64,000 nt of DNA, from assembly GCA_039090855.1 (NCBI GenBank), contig CM077006.1, positions 46,075,336 through 46,139,335 on the forward strand. Reading direction: 5' to 3'. The translations under genes were made by a program, and so were the position numbers. Below the pieces are notes generated by a model, which was not told the DNA's origin, did not search any database, and was given only the letters and a program-made list of their open reading frames with translations. Positions 22,210-34,264 of this stretch are shown here, piece by piece (position 1 is the first letter of the stretch; each line of letters begins with the position of its first letter). This DNA is from Macrothele yani (lineage: Eukaryota; Arthropoda; Arachnida; Araneae; Macrothelidae).

Positions 22210-25200
22210 TCCTTGACAAATGTCAACCCCGCCTTCTCGTGGTGCATCCTGTTCCCACTAAAGGGGCTCTGACGACCGCCAATAGCGGTATAACTATACC
22301 ATCCGGATTAGAGGAAATGCTATCCGACACTCACCAACTCGCTTGGCCAGCGTGGTGAGTTATGGCCAAACCACTCCAAAATGACTCCACAACTTAAATC
22401 TTGGCACTCAGTCTCCGGCAGCTGGAATGTACCTGGCCAAGGCAGCGGCCAGGGCGACATGAAGGCAGAGAGGGTGCTAAGAATCACCGGAGGACCGGAC
22501 TAGGCTGCCATTTGATGCTGACCTTTGCTACTTACAATGGACGCTCCCTATCTTCTCATTCAAGACTTCTTGAATTGGAAGAGGAACTACAAAGGATCAA
22601 GTGGGACATCGTCGGACTAAGTGATTTAAGGAGAAAAGCAGAAGATCTCATTGAACTGAAAAGTGGACATATCTTCTACTATTGTGGGGCAGATACTGGC
22701 AGAACTAGTGGTGTTGGATTTATAATAAGCAAGAAACTGAAGGATAAAGTTGTACAAGTTGAAAGTTCCTCTGAAAGAGCTGCACGACTCGATATCTAAC
22801 TCTCGAGAAGACACCAGGCTCAGATTATTCAAACTTATGCACCCACCACAAGTCATCCTGAAGAAGAAATTGAAGAATTTTATGAGGAAATTCGTCATCT
22901 AAATATTAAAGGCAAGCAGCACTTGAAGATAATTATTGGAGATTTCAATGCAAAAATAGGGCAACAGCAACAGAATTAAACTGCAGTAGGTAAATTCGGT
23001 CACGGCAATAGAAACGAGCGTGGAAATACCCTCGTAGTGTTTGCAGAGGCAGAAGGGTTTTTCATCAACTCCTTTTTCAAGAAAAAGCCGCAAAGGAAAT
23101 GGACATGGATGCATCCCAATGGATGGACAAGTGAAATTGATTTTATAATGTGTAACAAGAAATTTGTCATGGACGACTGCAGTGTGCTAAACAAGTTCAA
23201 CACAGGTAGTGAGCATAGAATGGTAAGATGTAAGATGCACCTCAGTGCTAAACTCGAGCATGGCAAGCTCATAAAACAAACAAAGTGTATTGACGTGACC
23301 AACATTAAAAGGCATCAGAATACCTTCAAATTGGAACTGAGGAACAGATTCTCTGCTCTAGAAGGTCTAACATCAAAAGAAGTGGACATCTCTGAAGTTA
23401 ACAGTAAAGTAACCAAAGCTCTTATAGAAACAGCAACAATATTAGCTGGGTCTAAGAACAAGTTACATATGAATAAATTATCATGTAAAACCAAAATGTT
23501 GATGCAAAACAGAAGAGAGATGAGGACAACTAAAGAAGACGTGACTTGCAAAGTGGAATATATAGAGCTATGCATGACAGTAGGAAAAAGTATTACTGAA
23601 GACGTAAGGAAATTCAACTGTGAACTAGTGAGGAAAGAAATTGAAAACAACCAAAGCCTAAAAATAGCAAAGGGACATCTCAGTAAGGGAAGAAAACAGT
23701 TTATGGCACTGAGAAAAGAAGATGGTTCTGTAACAAGAAATAGAGGCGAAATTTTGACAAGAGTGAAAGATTTCTATTCCAAGTTATATGAAAGGGATGA
23801 TACATATACTCCGGACATCATGAAAGGTACTAGTGCCAGAGTTCTTCCAGTTTTCCCATCAGACGTTGCACATGCTATCAAGAACATGAAGCGGGAAAAA
23901 GCTCCAGGAGAAGATTGAATTACTGTAGACATCATACAAGAAGCAAGTGGAGAAATTGAAACAGTACTCGCCCAAGTTTTCACTCATGCCTTAATGAAGG
24001 GAAGATTCCTGAGGATTGGAACAACGCTACAATGATCCTTCTACATAAAAAAGGTGACATTGAGGATCTCAGGAACTACAGACCTATGAGACTCCTATCA
24101 GTGGTTTATAAAATCTTCACTAAAATTCTTTCACACCGCTTGAAGGTAACACTGGACATGGCTCAACTGAGAGAACAAGCTGGATTCAGGAGTGGCTACA
24201 GGACTGTAGATCATATCCACATACTGAGAGAACTAATTGAAAGAGCGAGGGAATATGAACTTCCATTGTGCATGGCTTTTGTCGATTATGAAAAGGCCTT
24301 TGATTCAGTGAAACCATCAGCAGTAACAATGGCTTTGAAATCCTTGAATGTTGAAGATGAATACATTAATATTATTAATAACATCTATGAAAATGCAAAT
24401 GCAAAGATTCGGTTGTTTGAGAATACAGTACACATAAAAATTGGAAAGGGAGTGAGACAAGGTGACACCATATCTCCCAAGCTCTTAAATGCCACATTGG
24501 AAAATGTCTTTCAATCACTGAACTGGGAAAACAAAGAGATAAAGAATAATGGAGATTATCTAACTCACCTTCGTTTTGCTGATAACGTAGTCATTTTTGC
24601 AACTACCCCATCAGAGCTGCAGAGTATGATCCAGGAACTTGCTGGCAAGAGTAAAGAAGTGGGATTAAAAATGAACTTTCAGAAAACAAAATTGATGTAC
24701 CATGCTTTTACAAGAAATGAAGATTTATCGATTGATGGAGAAACATTGGAGATAACCAATACCTACATTTTTTTTGGACAGAAAATATCAAGTGAGGGTC
24801 ACATTGATGAAGAAATTAATCGGCGTATAAAACTTGCCTGGAGAGCTTTTGGAAGAAACAGCATAATTTTCAAGAGCAATATGCCATTATGTCTTAAAAG
24901 AAAAGTGTTTGATCAATGCATCCTTCCAGTGCTTGCGTATGGTGCAGAGACGTGGACCTTGACGAAAAGAGACATACAAAGGCTGCAGACAACTCAAAGA
25001 GGCATGGAGAGGAGCATGTTTGGTGTAACCAGAAAAATGAGAAGAATTGGAAGACATCATGATCAGAGTAAAATCCCTGAAATGACAATGAGCTGGACAT
25101 ACTGCCAGAAGAAAAGACCATCGATGGACAGTCGAAATTTTAGATTGGATTCCAAGGGACAGGAAAAGACCCAGAAGAAGGCCACATGGAAAATGGGTGG

Positions 25201-25330
25201 ATGAAATTCGAAAGTATGCGGGAGTAACATGGAGGAGATTGGCACAAGACAGACCGTTGTGGAAGAGGCTTGGAGAGACCTTCGTCCAGCAGTGGATTGA
25301 TAATGGTTGACAGTGATGATGATGATATTT
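22210..25330 (+). mobile_element. RTE-type non-LTR retrotransposon, near full length
   Basis: About 3.1 kb with the order 5' leader, AP endonuclease (22520-23250) and reverse transcriptase (23700-25200). It ends in a short GATGAT-type repeat (25314-25325) rather than a long poly-A, as is usual for RTE elements. A poly-T tract and two minus-strand SINEs follow directly. Confidence 0.85.
22401..25310 (+). pseudogene. RTE endonuclease-reverse transcriptase pseudogene
   Basis: The endonuclease begins near TFATYNGRS (22520). GLSDLRR stands where GLSEVRR is usual, so the catalytic Glu is Asp. GDFNAK and SEHRMVR follow. The reverse transcriptase has DYEKAFDSVK and GVRQGDTISPKL, but its YADD-type box reads FADN, losing the second metal-binding Asp. 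Stops lie at 22797-22799, 22978-22980 and 23916-23918, with frameshifts near 24030 and 25130. The end WVDEIRKYAGVTWRRLAQDR is typical of the family. Inactive. Confidence 0.9.
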
Positions 25331-25351
25331 TATTATTACTTTGGACATATT

Positions 25352-25545
25352 CTTTTTTTTTTTTTTTTTTTTTTTTTTGATGTAAGGTTTAATGACCACC
25401 GTGAGCAACTCAATGGGCTATAAGTAGTCACCGTCCCTAATTTAGAGCCACTGGTTCCAGGGAAGGGATGGAGCCAGTGCCGTAAGACACACACAACAGC
25501 CATGCCTCACCGGGATTCGAACCCGGAATCATCGTGAACGATTTG
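25352..25545 (-). repeat. SINE family 1, truncated at its head
   Basis: The tail shows as about 27 T at 25352-25378, then the body on the minus strand up to the B box (CGGGATTCGAACCCGG). The A-box end is missing where the next SINE abuts. Confidence 0.8.
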
Positions 25546-25550
25546 TTTTT

Positions 25551-25762
25551 GAATTGGAGGTTAAACGACTACAGTGAGCAACTCAATGGGCTATAAGCAG
25601 TCGCCCGTCACTAATTTAGCGACACTAACTCCAGGGAAGGGAGAGAGCCAGAGCTGTAAGACAAGTACAACATCCATGCCTCACCGGGATTCGAACCCGG
25701 ATCCATCTCGGTCGAATGATCAGAAGCTATCGTTTAGACCACTGCGCCACCGTGGCGGCATC
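25551..25762 (-). repeat. SINE family 1, full length
   Basis: On the minus strand it has an A box (CGGTGGCGCAGTGG near 25745-25758), a B box (GGGTTCGAATCCCGG near 25690), the conserved body and the tail. It is arranged in tandem with the copy at 25352. Confidence 0.85.
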
Positions 25763-26455
25763 ATCCTCTTTTCTTGAAGCACTCCAACTTAACTCGCCGA
25801 AATATAGGTGAAAATAAAACAAAATTCAGCAAAAATTAGTTGCAATCAGTGGTGTCGTTAGACCCATTTTTCGGGGCTCAGGCCTCTTCCCCTAAAGAAG
25901 CGCAATTTAAATAAACCTTTTCTTGTATTAGTTTACCTTTACCTATGTAATAGTTTTCCACTTATAAAAAAGGCAGATGTGAATTTTCTTAAATATATCG
26001 CTGTCAAAATAAAAATAAAAATAAAGCACTTCCTTTTTTTTCCGATGAGAGGGTCAGTTGTCACAGCAACATCATTAAGATAACATTATTCTAGTTGGGG
26101 TAATCTCGTCGGCTAGCCTCTGCAGAAGTCATGCCATTAGGGAACAATACGTCAAACAACTTAATGATTTATGGGGATGGGGCACGTACCATCAGTCCCA
26201 AGCAAACAAAAGCCCAAATCCTGAGAATCAGCCGTAGGCCAAAAGACTGAAGGAACGATGTACGACAGCAAGTGCAACAGCTTGTCGGAAACGGTAATAT
26301 TCATGTGAAAAGGCGGCATCTTTACTAGGGTAATAAAAAACAGCCTGAAAGGGAGCAGAAGTTTCCACTAAGTGAAGGCGTTTATTTCACGGGGTAAAGG
26401 GATTTTTGTGGTGTATTAGCGCATTTTTCGTTACAGTAGTTCATTGGTGGATGTA
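25763..26455. other. Intron with no recognised gene
   Basis: A hAT-like terminal string (CAGTGGTGTCG) starts near 25847 but I see no matching right end. Nothing else is supported. Confidence 0.4.
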
Positions 26456-28010
26456 CACTGGCGTGCAAAAATTAAGGACGAAACGGTTTTTCGATGTAAC
26501 GTCGTGCAGAAGTGCTCCATATCGACTCAAATCATACCATAAGATCCCCAAGATGTAAGAATATGGGACAAGTGAGCCAAACCGTCCAAACAAGGAATCC
26601 AAAGAATACAAAGGCACTTTGTTGAAAAGGCAGCTAGGAGCACAACTGGACAGAAGTAGATAAAAGGACCATGTGACAAGCTGCTGCCAAGAAAAATCTA
26701 GTCTTTAGTAGGGGATATGATCACCCCTGAATGCGTTGCAGGATTTACAACGTCTGTCCATGCTCAGCATGAGGTTGTCAAGGAGCTGTTGAGGCATCGC
26801 GGCCCATTCCTCTTGTAGTGCCAATCGCAGCTGCGGAATCGTTGCTGGCGGCTGGTGACGTGCTGCCAAGCGTCTCCCGAGAAGATCCCACACGTGTTCG
26901 ATTGGATTTAGGTCCGGGGACCTTGCAGGCCAATCCATGCGTTGAATATCTTCACTCTCCAACAGCTTTGCGACACCCACTGTACGATTAGGTGTAGCGT
27001 TGTCGTCCATGAAGAGGAACTCAGGACCCACAGCACCTCTAAACAGACGCACGTGAGGCAGGAAAATCTCGGTACAATAGCGGACACCAGTGACTGAACC
27101 TCCTTGGAAGATGTGGAGTTCAGTACGGCTACCAAGCATGATACCGCCCCAAACGAGAACTCCGCCACCTCCAAACCTGTCCCTTTCGATGATGTTGGAG
27201 GTGTGATTGCGTGTTCCCTGCTCTCTCCAGATGTATATAAGTCCAGAATCTCTCGTCAGACTAAATCGGCACTCATCCGTAAAGAGAACTCGACCCTATT
27301 GTTGATGTGTCCAGTTCTTGTGTTCCTGGCACCACAGAAACCGCCGTCTCCGATGAGCAGACGTTAATGGCACACACGGTACTGGTCGTAGTGCAAATAG
27401 ACCACCTTTGTGCAGCCTCCTGGCCACGGTAAAACGCGATAACGGATGTCCAGTTGTCTGTTGCATGTGTCTTGCGATTTCTCCCCCTGTCTGCCGTCTG
27501 TCTCTTCTCGCCTGTAGGAAAATATACCGGTCGTCCGCCGCCGTGGTTACTCGTGGACGACCACTGCTAAACTCTCGGATAATTGTTCCTTTCGTTTGAA
27601 ATGCTCTCCTAGCTCGTGAAACGATGCTGTGAGAGATCCCGAACTCCTCGGCCACACTAGTCACACTTCGACCTTCTTCCAACTTCCCAATGACGCGACC
27701 TCGGGTAAAGTCATCCAGATGTCGTCTACTGTATTGCTTGTTGGCCATATCACACGGTGGCAGCAACTCGACGTCGTTCAAACCGATGTACACCGTGCAA
27801 AAGCTTTCACCGAATTGCTGAGCGTACACCGCCCGTGTGCTTTATACCCTTCCGACACTGCCCCCCCCACGGCATGCTGCATATATGCGCATGCCCTACC
27901 GTACCGGACACCCTAGTCTATCTCCTAAGTGGTCTTTCGGTCTATTCTGCCTGCTCGTTCCGCTGTTATGCTAATTTCTCCTCTTCGTCCTTAATTTTTG
28001 CACACCAGTG
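26456..28010 (-). mobile_element. Tc1-like DNA transposon, family I copy 1 (almost intact)
   Basis: The left end CACTGGCGTGCAAAAATTAA and the right end TTAATTTTTGCACACCAGTG are matched inverted repeats. The left flank is TA. It shares family, length and transposase with the element at 51700-53252 in the opposite orientation. Confidence 0.9.
26705..27748 (-). pseudogene. Tc1 transposase broken by a single stop
   Basis: From MANKQYSRRHLDDFTRG at 27748 the minus frame runs to the stop at 26705 with one internal TAG at 27296-27298, replacing the Trp of HQQWG. The domains are complete: two helix-turn-helix regions (SVTSVAEEFGISHSIVSR; TTGHPLSRFTVARRL), first Asp in FTDECRFS, GGGGVLVWGGI, second Asp in FMDDNAT and Glu in LNPIEHVWD. 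Spacing between the last two acidic residues is 34, so DD34E. The paralogue at 51956 retains Trp at this position. Confidence 0.9.
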
Positions 28011-28447
28011 TTTTACAGAACAGTGTTGCTACGTACTCTTTTCAATTAAGTGCAATCCACTGCAAGCTATACTTTCAGAGGTACTAGGATGGATTTTTTT
28101 AAAAAATAGTACCGCGGAATACTTCTCTTAGAAAACAGCGTCAAACAATGGTCTTTAATCCAAGTAGTCACTGTCTGCACGAGCTCTTTAACACACAAGA
28201 AATGCATTCTTGACAAAAATACTCTATTTATTGTCAATTTTATTCAAATTCAGTTTCAGACAATTGTCCTGTGATACAGAGAAAAAAGCTGGTTTGTATA
28301 AGGTCCGACCTTATTCCAGTTTTATAAATAACTGAGATAAATAAGGGTACTTTGGATAGGTTCTGTCGTGTTGCACATCTTTGCTTCTGGGTGTTTTTTG
28401 AAAAAACAAATATCATTTCAAAACTTATATGTATATATGTATATACA
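28011..28447. other. Short intron stretch, nothing recognised
   Basis: AT-rich sequence between two Tc1 elements. No repeat family or exon is supported. Confidence 0.4.
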
Positions 28448-28584
28448 CACTATATTGACAAAAGTCACCGGACACCCCTTAAAAAGCAAATGAATGGATC
28501 CGCTGCGTTGTTATGATGCGCGGTACAGCTGCAAACGGTATAAAAACAGACCGTGATCATATCGCACTGTGAGGTTGAGTGAAA

Positions 28585-29855
28585 ATGTCATGGCGGAAGA
28601 GAACTGACTCTGAGAAAGAAAATATTGTTGGGTGTTATATTAGTGGGTTGTCCATAAGAAAAATCGGGAGGCGTTTAAACATACCCGAGTCAACTTTTTT
28701 GGATGTACTGAATAAGTGAAAGACACATGGCGTGCGTGAAGCAGCCAAACGTACCGGCAGACCAAAGAAAATCAGTGATAAAGGGGCGTCGAAGCCTCAG
28801 GAGAGTCGTTACAGTTAATCGACAGAGTACTTACTGCACAAGAGGTCTCAGTGTACAGGTGAGTGAAAATGCTGGGCCGCCCCGGTGGCGCAGTGGTCTA
28901 AGCGATGGCCTCTGATCATTCGTCCGTAAGGGGCCCGGGTTCGAATCCCAGTGAGGCATGGATGTTGTGTTTGTCTTACGGCACTGGCTCTCTCCCTTCC
29001 CTGGAACCAGTGACCCTAAATTAGGGACGGGCGACTGCTTATAGCCCATTGAGTTGCTCACGGTGGTCGTTAAACCTCCAATAAAAAAAAAAAAAAAAAA
29101 AGAAAATGCTGGAACCTCGGTATGTACACGAACCATTTGCAGAGAACTTCATTCCATGAGTTGCCGTGGTCGTGCGGCTGCTCATAAGTCTTTCATCTCC
29201 ACTCGGAATGCTACTCGTCATTTAGCATGGTGTAAAGAACATTTATCGTGGACCGTAGATATATGGAGATGGGTCCTATGGACCGGTGAATCCAGATACA
29301 CGATCCATCAGTCTGATGGCCGTATGTGAGTATGGCGGCAACCGGGGAATGCTATTTACCACAGTGTACTGTTCCTACGGTCAAGTTTGGATCTGGTAGT
29401 GTACTCGTGTGGGGGTGTTTTTCGTGGTATGGTCCCGGCCCATTGGTTATCGTGGACAAACCTGTTAACCAGCACATCTACGTCGATATTCTGGACAATT
29501 ATGCCCTACCAACTCTGTGGCAATACTATGGAGCCGAGCTTTGTTGGTACTAGCAGGATAATGCACCGAGTCATAAAGCAAGGACTGTTAGGGCGTGGTT
29601 TGACGATGATTCCGTATCGTGTGTGGAGTGGCCAGCACAGAGCCCTTATCTTAATCCCATAGAGTACCTATGGAATGAATTAGAGGGCCGCATAAGAAGT
29701 TTGGAACCAAGGCCTACTACTGAGCAATAGTTAGCGGCAGCATTATGTACTGAATGAAAGCGCATACCTATCGCTGTGTTCCAAATCTTTGCGGAAGCAT
29801 GACTCGAAGGGTCAGTGCATGCATTAAGGCCAAAGGTGGACCGACACCGTATTAA
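28585..29855 (+). pseudogene. Tc1 transposase pseudogene, family E copy 2
   Basis: The start MSWRKRTDSEKENIVGCYIS matches copy 1. Stops at 28717-28719 and in the N-terminal part, the SINE insertion, a TGA near 29325 and a TAG after ELCWY near 29551 all break it. The first Asp is WTGE here (Asp to Gly). The Asp of ..QDNAPSH and the Glu of PIEYLWNEL are still readable. Confidence 0.85.
28873..29103 (+). repeat. SINE family 1, full length with target duplication
   Basis: This is the best-preserved copy: A box TGGCGCAGTGG, B box GGTTCGAATCC, the body and a roughly 20-nt A tail. The Tc1 sequence GAAAATGCTGG occurs just before (28865-28875) and again just after (29102-29113). That is a target-site duplication of about 11 bp and shows LINE-type retrotransposition. 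Confidence 0.9.
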
Positions 29856-29924
29856 TGCATGTCAATAAATGCTATGTTGTGTTTCTCTTCTAGGTGTCCG
29901 GTGACTTCTGTCAATATAGTGTAG

Positions 29925-31075
29925 ATCTAACTTTCACGAGAATAACCCGTCCACTGTGGCGGTAACTTTGAATACACTAAGTTGACTTTCAAGAAGTAGT
30001 GTTTTGGACTTGTTACCGGAAAAAGGAGTCTCTGATTCCTCCAAAGTAAGAGTGAGGTGGTTCAGCAAGCGTCGAAAGAGAGAGAGAGAGAGAGAGACGC
30101 AGAAGTCAGGGATGCAGATAGCGCACCGTTTCGAGTGTAGGGAAAAGTAAACTAGAGGACACGATAGGAAACTGGAAACGATGCAACTGGCACCTTTACG
30201 TGAATGCAGCACGGACTTTAGTGGGTTCAGCTAGAACCTCAACAAGCTCCCAATGATTAGCAGGGAACTACTTAACGGCGACATCGATATTGGGTGAGAC
30301 TTCTTTGACTCATAATACCTCAAATAGCATGAGTGTGCATCATTATTTTCCTATTAACTCGGTGTTAATTCCAAACAAACCTCTTGTATAGCGCTCATTG
30401 ATTTGTAAACCATAAACAGCGAAAATATCTTAGAAATGAAACTGGTAGAACCTAAATAATTTATATTGTATATTAAATTGAACTCCACCGGCACTCATGT
30501 ACCTAAATTTTAGGAAACGTTTAAGTCCATAAATATTTTATATCATGGTAAATTTTACCTGTGTCTCTCAAATCCTTCTACAAATGTTAATGCTGATTAA
30601 TCTGCATAACCTAAAAGTAAAATTCCAGATGTTATTCCAACTGAGAGCAAAAGTTACTGAAGCATTGCTATGTTTTCCTTTTGAGGTGTAAATCAAATAA
30701 TTTCCTACGTTCTCATTTTCTTGTTAAACTAAATTTTATCATTAAAGCGGCATTTGGAAGGGCGTGGGACTCTCACAGCTTTCCATGTGAAACATAACGC
30801 AATCTATCACCTCTGAGTTTGGAGACCTTTTTCACATAAGGAACCCAATCTGATTGGTGACATCACTAGAGAGGCAAAATTTTGGGGATGGCCAATATCA
30901 TAGTTTGTTTTGGTTTTAATTTGGAATAATTAATCCCACTGCAGCGAATAAGATGCAGCAGCTGGTTCGCCGGTAACTCTTCGCAGGAGAGGGCGGTAAT
31001 ATATTCAAATTAACATTAAAAACGTGCTCTTAAAGTAACTAAAACATTTTTTTCTTTTGTCTCTTTTGTACACAG
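29925..31075. other. Intron without recognised gene
   Basis: Contains a short (GA)n run near 30079-30098. I see no other repeat or exon before the acceptor at 31075. Confidence 0.45.
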
Positions 31076-31144
31076 GAAACTTAGTTCAGATTGGGCAGTT
31101 GTTAATGAACCTTCTTCAGAAGCATTTGCAGAAGCAAAACCAAG
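31076..31144 (+). CDS. Exon of the phase-1 modular gene
   Basis: The exon is 69 nt, with polypyrimidine tract and acceptor TTTTGTACACAG, and donor GTTAGT at 31145; phase 1 at both ends. With the upstream G it encodes GNLVQIGQLLMNLLQKHLQK, then QNQ. It is helix-like with regularly spaced Leu and resembles the 21286 module in having NL(V/M)QI. The NLxQI similarity between two exons suggests ancestral exon duplication. Confidence 0.65.
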
Positions 31145-31203
31145 GTTAGTGAATTAAATATGGTTTATTCCACTAATGGTAAAAATTCTTTTTTATTAAT
31201 ACA

Positions 31204-31380
31204 ATTTTGGAAGATGTGAATCCGTTTATTGGTGTAAATATGCCATGGATATTGTCAGATAATCCGAAAACTTCGTCGTTCTGGAGTGGGAATCAAAACC
31301 GCGTCTCCCGGGTGGCGCTTAAGTACGCTAACCACTACACCACCCAGAACGACCAAGTTTCAAGTTTCCGATTAATATGA
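31204..31380 (-). repeat. SINE family 2, single copy
   Basis: It shares GAACGACCAAGTTTCAAGTT, the GCTAACCACTACACCACCCA tRNA-like stretch and the GTCAGATAAT region with the inverted pair at 12855-13245. Orientation matches the left copy of that pair. Confidence 0.75.
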
Positions 31381-32221
31381 ATATAACCTTCACAAGATCC
31401 GCTAGTCGGAGCAACCGGCATTCATTCATAAACCTGTATTTCATTCATTGATTTTTTTTATTATATCTCTGAATTTGTATTAGTCTCGAATGCGGGGAGT
31501 TTCGAAACTCAAATATGATCTAAAACATTTTCAGCTGAAGTTCTTTTGCAGCGTCTTTCTAAATTAGCTAAATTAGTGTGCAAGCATGTCTAACCTCCCC
31601 CCCCTCCCCCAATGCTTTCATATAAATCATTTTGTTAAAATTCTCTGTCTGTTGATATCGCATCTCCTCTTCTGGAAATTGCTTTGGAAGATTAGTGTTA
31701 ACCCAGGGATATTCGATTTTGGAAACTGGGGCTGAAGATTTTTTTGTGAGAATCTCTAAAAGGCCAGGATTTGAACAGCGGGAGTGCAACTACACAGCGA
31801 AATGTTTCAAATAAGCCACTTCCGCTTGTAATGTACTTAGTGACATGACGTAAATGCTTTACAGAGAATCTTCACAGATTTTTAGAACATGTTTGATGAG
31901 AAATTACGGAAAATAAAAAAAAAGTTCAAAGATTGAAACTGGCAACAGTGTGTTAGATGAATACGAAAGAAACATCTGCTGTAGTTAAATATCGTCTGTT
32001 AAGAAAATGGCGCACGTAAACAAGCTGTGGATAGAAGGTTATGTTTTTGCTCTGCTTATAATTAGAAGGTTATGTTTTTGTTAGAGCTTATTTATTTCTT
32101 TACTTGCCTTTTTTTTTACTTGAAACACTGAGGTTTTTTCTTATATTCATGGAAATAAATTTTTCACGGGTTTATTTTATGATTAAAAGCACATTCCTAT
32201 CAAGAAGTAGCAGTTTTTGGC
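31381..32221. other. Intron without recognised gene
   Basis: No exon or repeat family is supported. A short frame on the minus strand (31568-31789) has a B-box-like segment (AGGATTTGAACAGCGGGAG) near 31764, possibly an old SINE. Confidence 0.35.
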
Positions 32222-33377
32222 TTAAGGTGGTTCCACCTAGAATATCTGCCTTATATTTCCAATGGTAAAACTTCTTTACATATTTTCTTCGTAATTAAAG
32301 TGGTTCCACCTAAAATCTCTGCCTTATGTTTCAAATAGTAAAACTTCTTTACATATTTTCTTCGCAATTAATGTATTTCCAAGGATAAAAATTTGCACAT
32401 CGATAAAACTAACTATAAGTTATAACGTGGAATACTTAATACTTACTACAACATAACCATAATTATATTAAAAATCAATCATTTTTCTTGAGTAATGTTC
32501 AGACTGTTAATAGATGGCGCGACCTGTACATTGATGACTATAGTAGACAAAAAAAAAATGTTGGATTGCTAAATTATGGTTATGTTTTAGCAAGTATTGA
32601 GTATCACATGCTATAACTTAAAGTTATTTTTATCCATTTGTAAATTTTCATCCTTGGGAAAACATTAATTGCTTAGAAAATATGTAAAAGCTGCCCCGGC
32701 GGCACAGCTTTTACATATTTTCTAAGCATTAAGCGGTCTAAGCGATGGCTTCTGATCATTCGTCCGACAGGGGTCCGGGCTCGACTCCCGGTGAGGCATG
32801 TATGTTGTGTTTGTCTTACGGCACTGGCTCTCTTTCTCTCTCTTCCCTGGAACCAGTGGCCCTAAATTAGGGACGGGCGACTGCTTATATCCCAATGAGT
32901 CTCTAATCTATATACCTTGGCTCACGGTGGTCGTTAAACCTCCAATCAAAAAAAAAAAAAATGTAAAGAAGTTTTACCATTGGAAACGTAAGGCAGAGAT
33001 TTTAGGTGAAACCACCTTAATGTATTCCCAAGGATGAAAATTTGCACATCGATAAAACTAACTTTAAATTATAGCACGGGATACTTAATACTTGCTAAAA
33101 CATAAACATAATTAAGCAATCCAACATTTGTTTGTCTACTGACATCATCAATGTACAGGTCGCGCCACCTATTAACAGGTCTGAACATTACTCAAAGAAA
33201 ACTGATTGACTTTTAATATAACTATGGTTATGTTTTAGCAAGTATTAAGTAACCCATGCTATAACTTAAAGTTAGTTTTACCGATGTGCATATTTTCATC
33301 CTTGGGAATACATTAATTACGAAGAAAATATGTAAAGAAGTTTTACCATTGGAAAAATTTTAAGTGGAACCACCTAA
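32222..33377. repeat. Cluster of foldback elements (two overlapping copies)
   Basis: GGTGGTTCCACCTA.. occurs at about 32226 and again at about 32300. Its complement (TAGGTGAAACCACCTTA) lies near 33003-33019, and a further complement ends at about 33377. The inner arms (TTTGCACATCGATAAAACTA and its complement) are repeated twice. One element, 32300-33019, is complete around a central fold near 32500-32560. The second, 33019-33377, lacks its left outer arm. A SINE sits in the right arm of the first. Confidence 0.7.
32694..32960 (+). repeat. SINE family 1 with flank-derived inverted insert in its head
   Basis: The head starts CTGCCCCGGCGGCACAG and is then interrupted by a 21-bp string that is the exact reverse complement of the sequence just upstream of the SINE (about 32673-32693). 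The head resumes at AGCGGTCTAAGCGATGG and the rest of the SINE is normal, with an A tail ending near 32960. Confidence 0.8.
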
Positions 33378-34264
33378 ACGGAGCTCATTTTTAACTTTTT
33401 TTTTATTATTACGAAAAAAAGTACTTGTTGATAGGGTGACTTTGTCCGTTTGTCTACAAGGGATAAATCGGAAAATGTTTTCGCTTTCTACGATAAACTT
33501 CGGTTTTCCCCCCAGGATCCTATTGCTTAGAAAAGTGGAAGAAATAAAACAGCATTCAGTGTGATACTGACTTTGAAAATATTAATAATAATCTTTTCAA
33601 GAAATTGCTATAATTAATTGAATTTCTTTTTCAGTGAGTAATTTTAGAGTTACTACTAAAAAGCACAATAACATGTAATTGCTTCCTAGAAAATTATTAT
33701 AAGCCCTTTCGAAATGCAAGAAAAGAACTATTGAATTAGCCAAAAAGTTCGTTCGGTTTATCCGTAGGATGGCTTAGTTGTCTTTAACTTCATTCGAAAC
33801 AATTTTGTTATATCTTCTTGTGACAGCTGTCATATCAGCGTGCATTTTACAAAAAAATTAACAAAATTGGTGAATTATTCCGTAGTCATTTTAATATGAA
33901 AGATGGAAGAGAATAAGCAACATTTTCGGCATATCATGCTTTACTATTTCAAGTAAGGTAAAAACGCAACTAAAAAGAAAAAAAAATGATTTGTGCATCG
34001 TATGGAGAAGATGCTGGGACTGATTGAACGTGTCAAAAGTGGTTTGCGAAGTTTCGTGCTGGAGATTTCTCGCTGAACGATACTCCATGGTCGGGTAGAC
34101 CAGTTGAAGTTGATAGCGATCAAATCAAGATATTAATTAAGAACAATCAACGTTATACCACGCAGGAGATAGCCGACATACCCAAAATATCCAAATCCAG
34201 CGTTGAAATGTATTTTCACCAGCTTGGTTATGTTAATCGCTTTGATGTCGTTGTCTTTTTGTTT

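Larger units (their letters stand above)
28448..29921 (+). mobile_element. Tc1-like DNA transposon, family E copy 2, split by a SINE
   Basis: The ends CACTATATTGACAAAAGTC.. and ..GTCAATATAGTG are flanked by TA. The sequence follows the copy at 9828-11034 throughout except for the SINE at about 28873-29103. Confidence 0.9.

Noticed and set aside
28873..28960. tRNA gene with perfect A and B boxes
   Set aside because: It is the head of a SINE: body, A tail and target duplication follow, and the cloverleaf is not maintained. The same applies to the other tRNA-like hits at 12.9, 20.9, 25.7, 34.4, 51.0, 55.3 and 60.9 kb.
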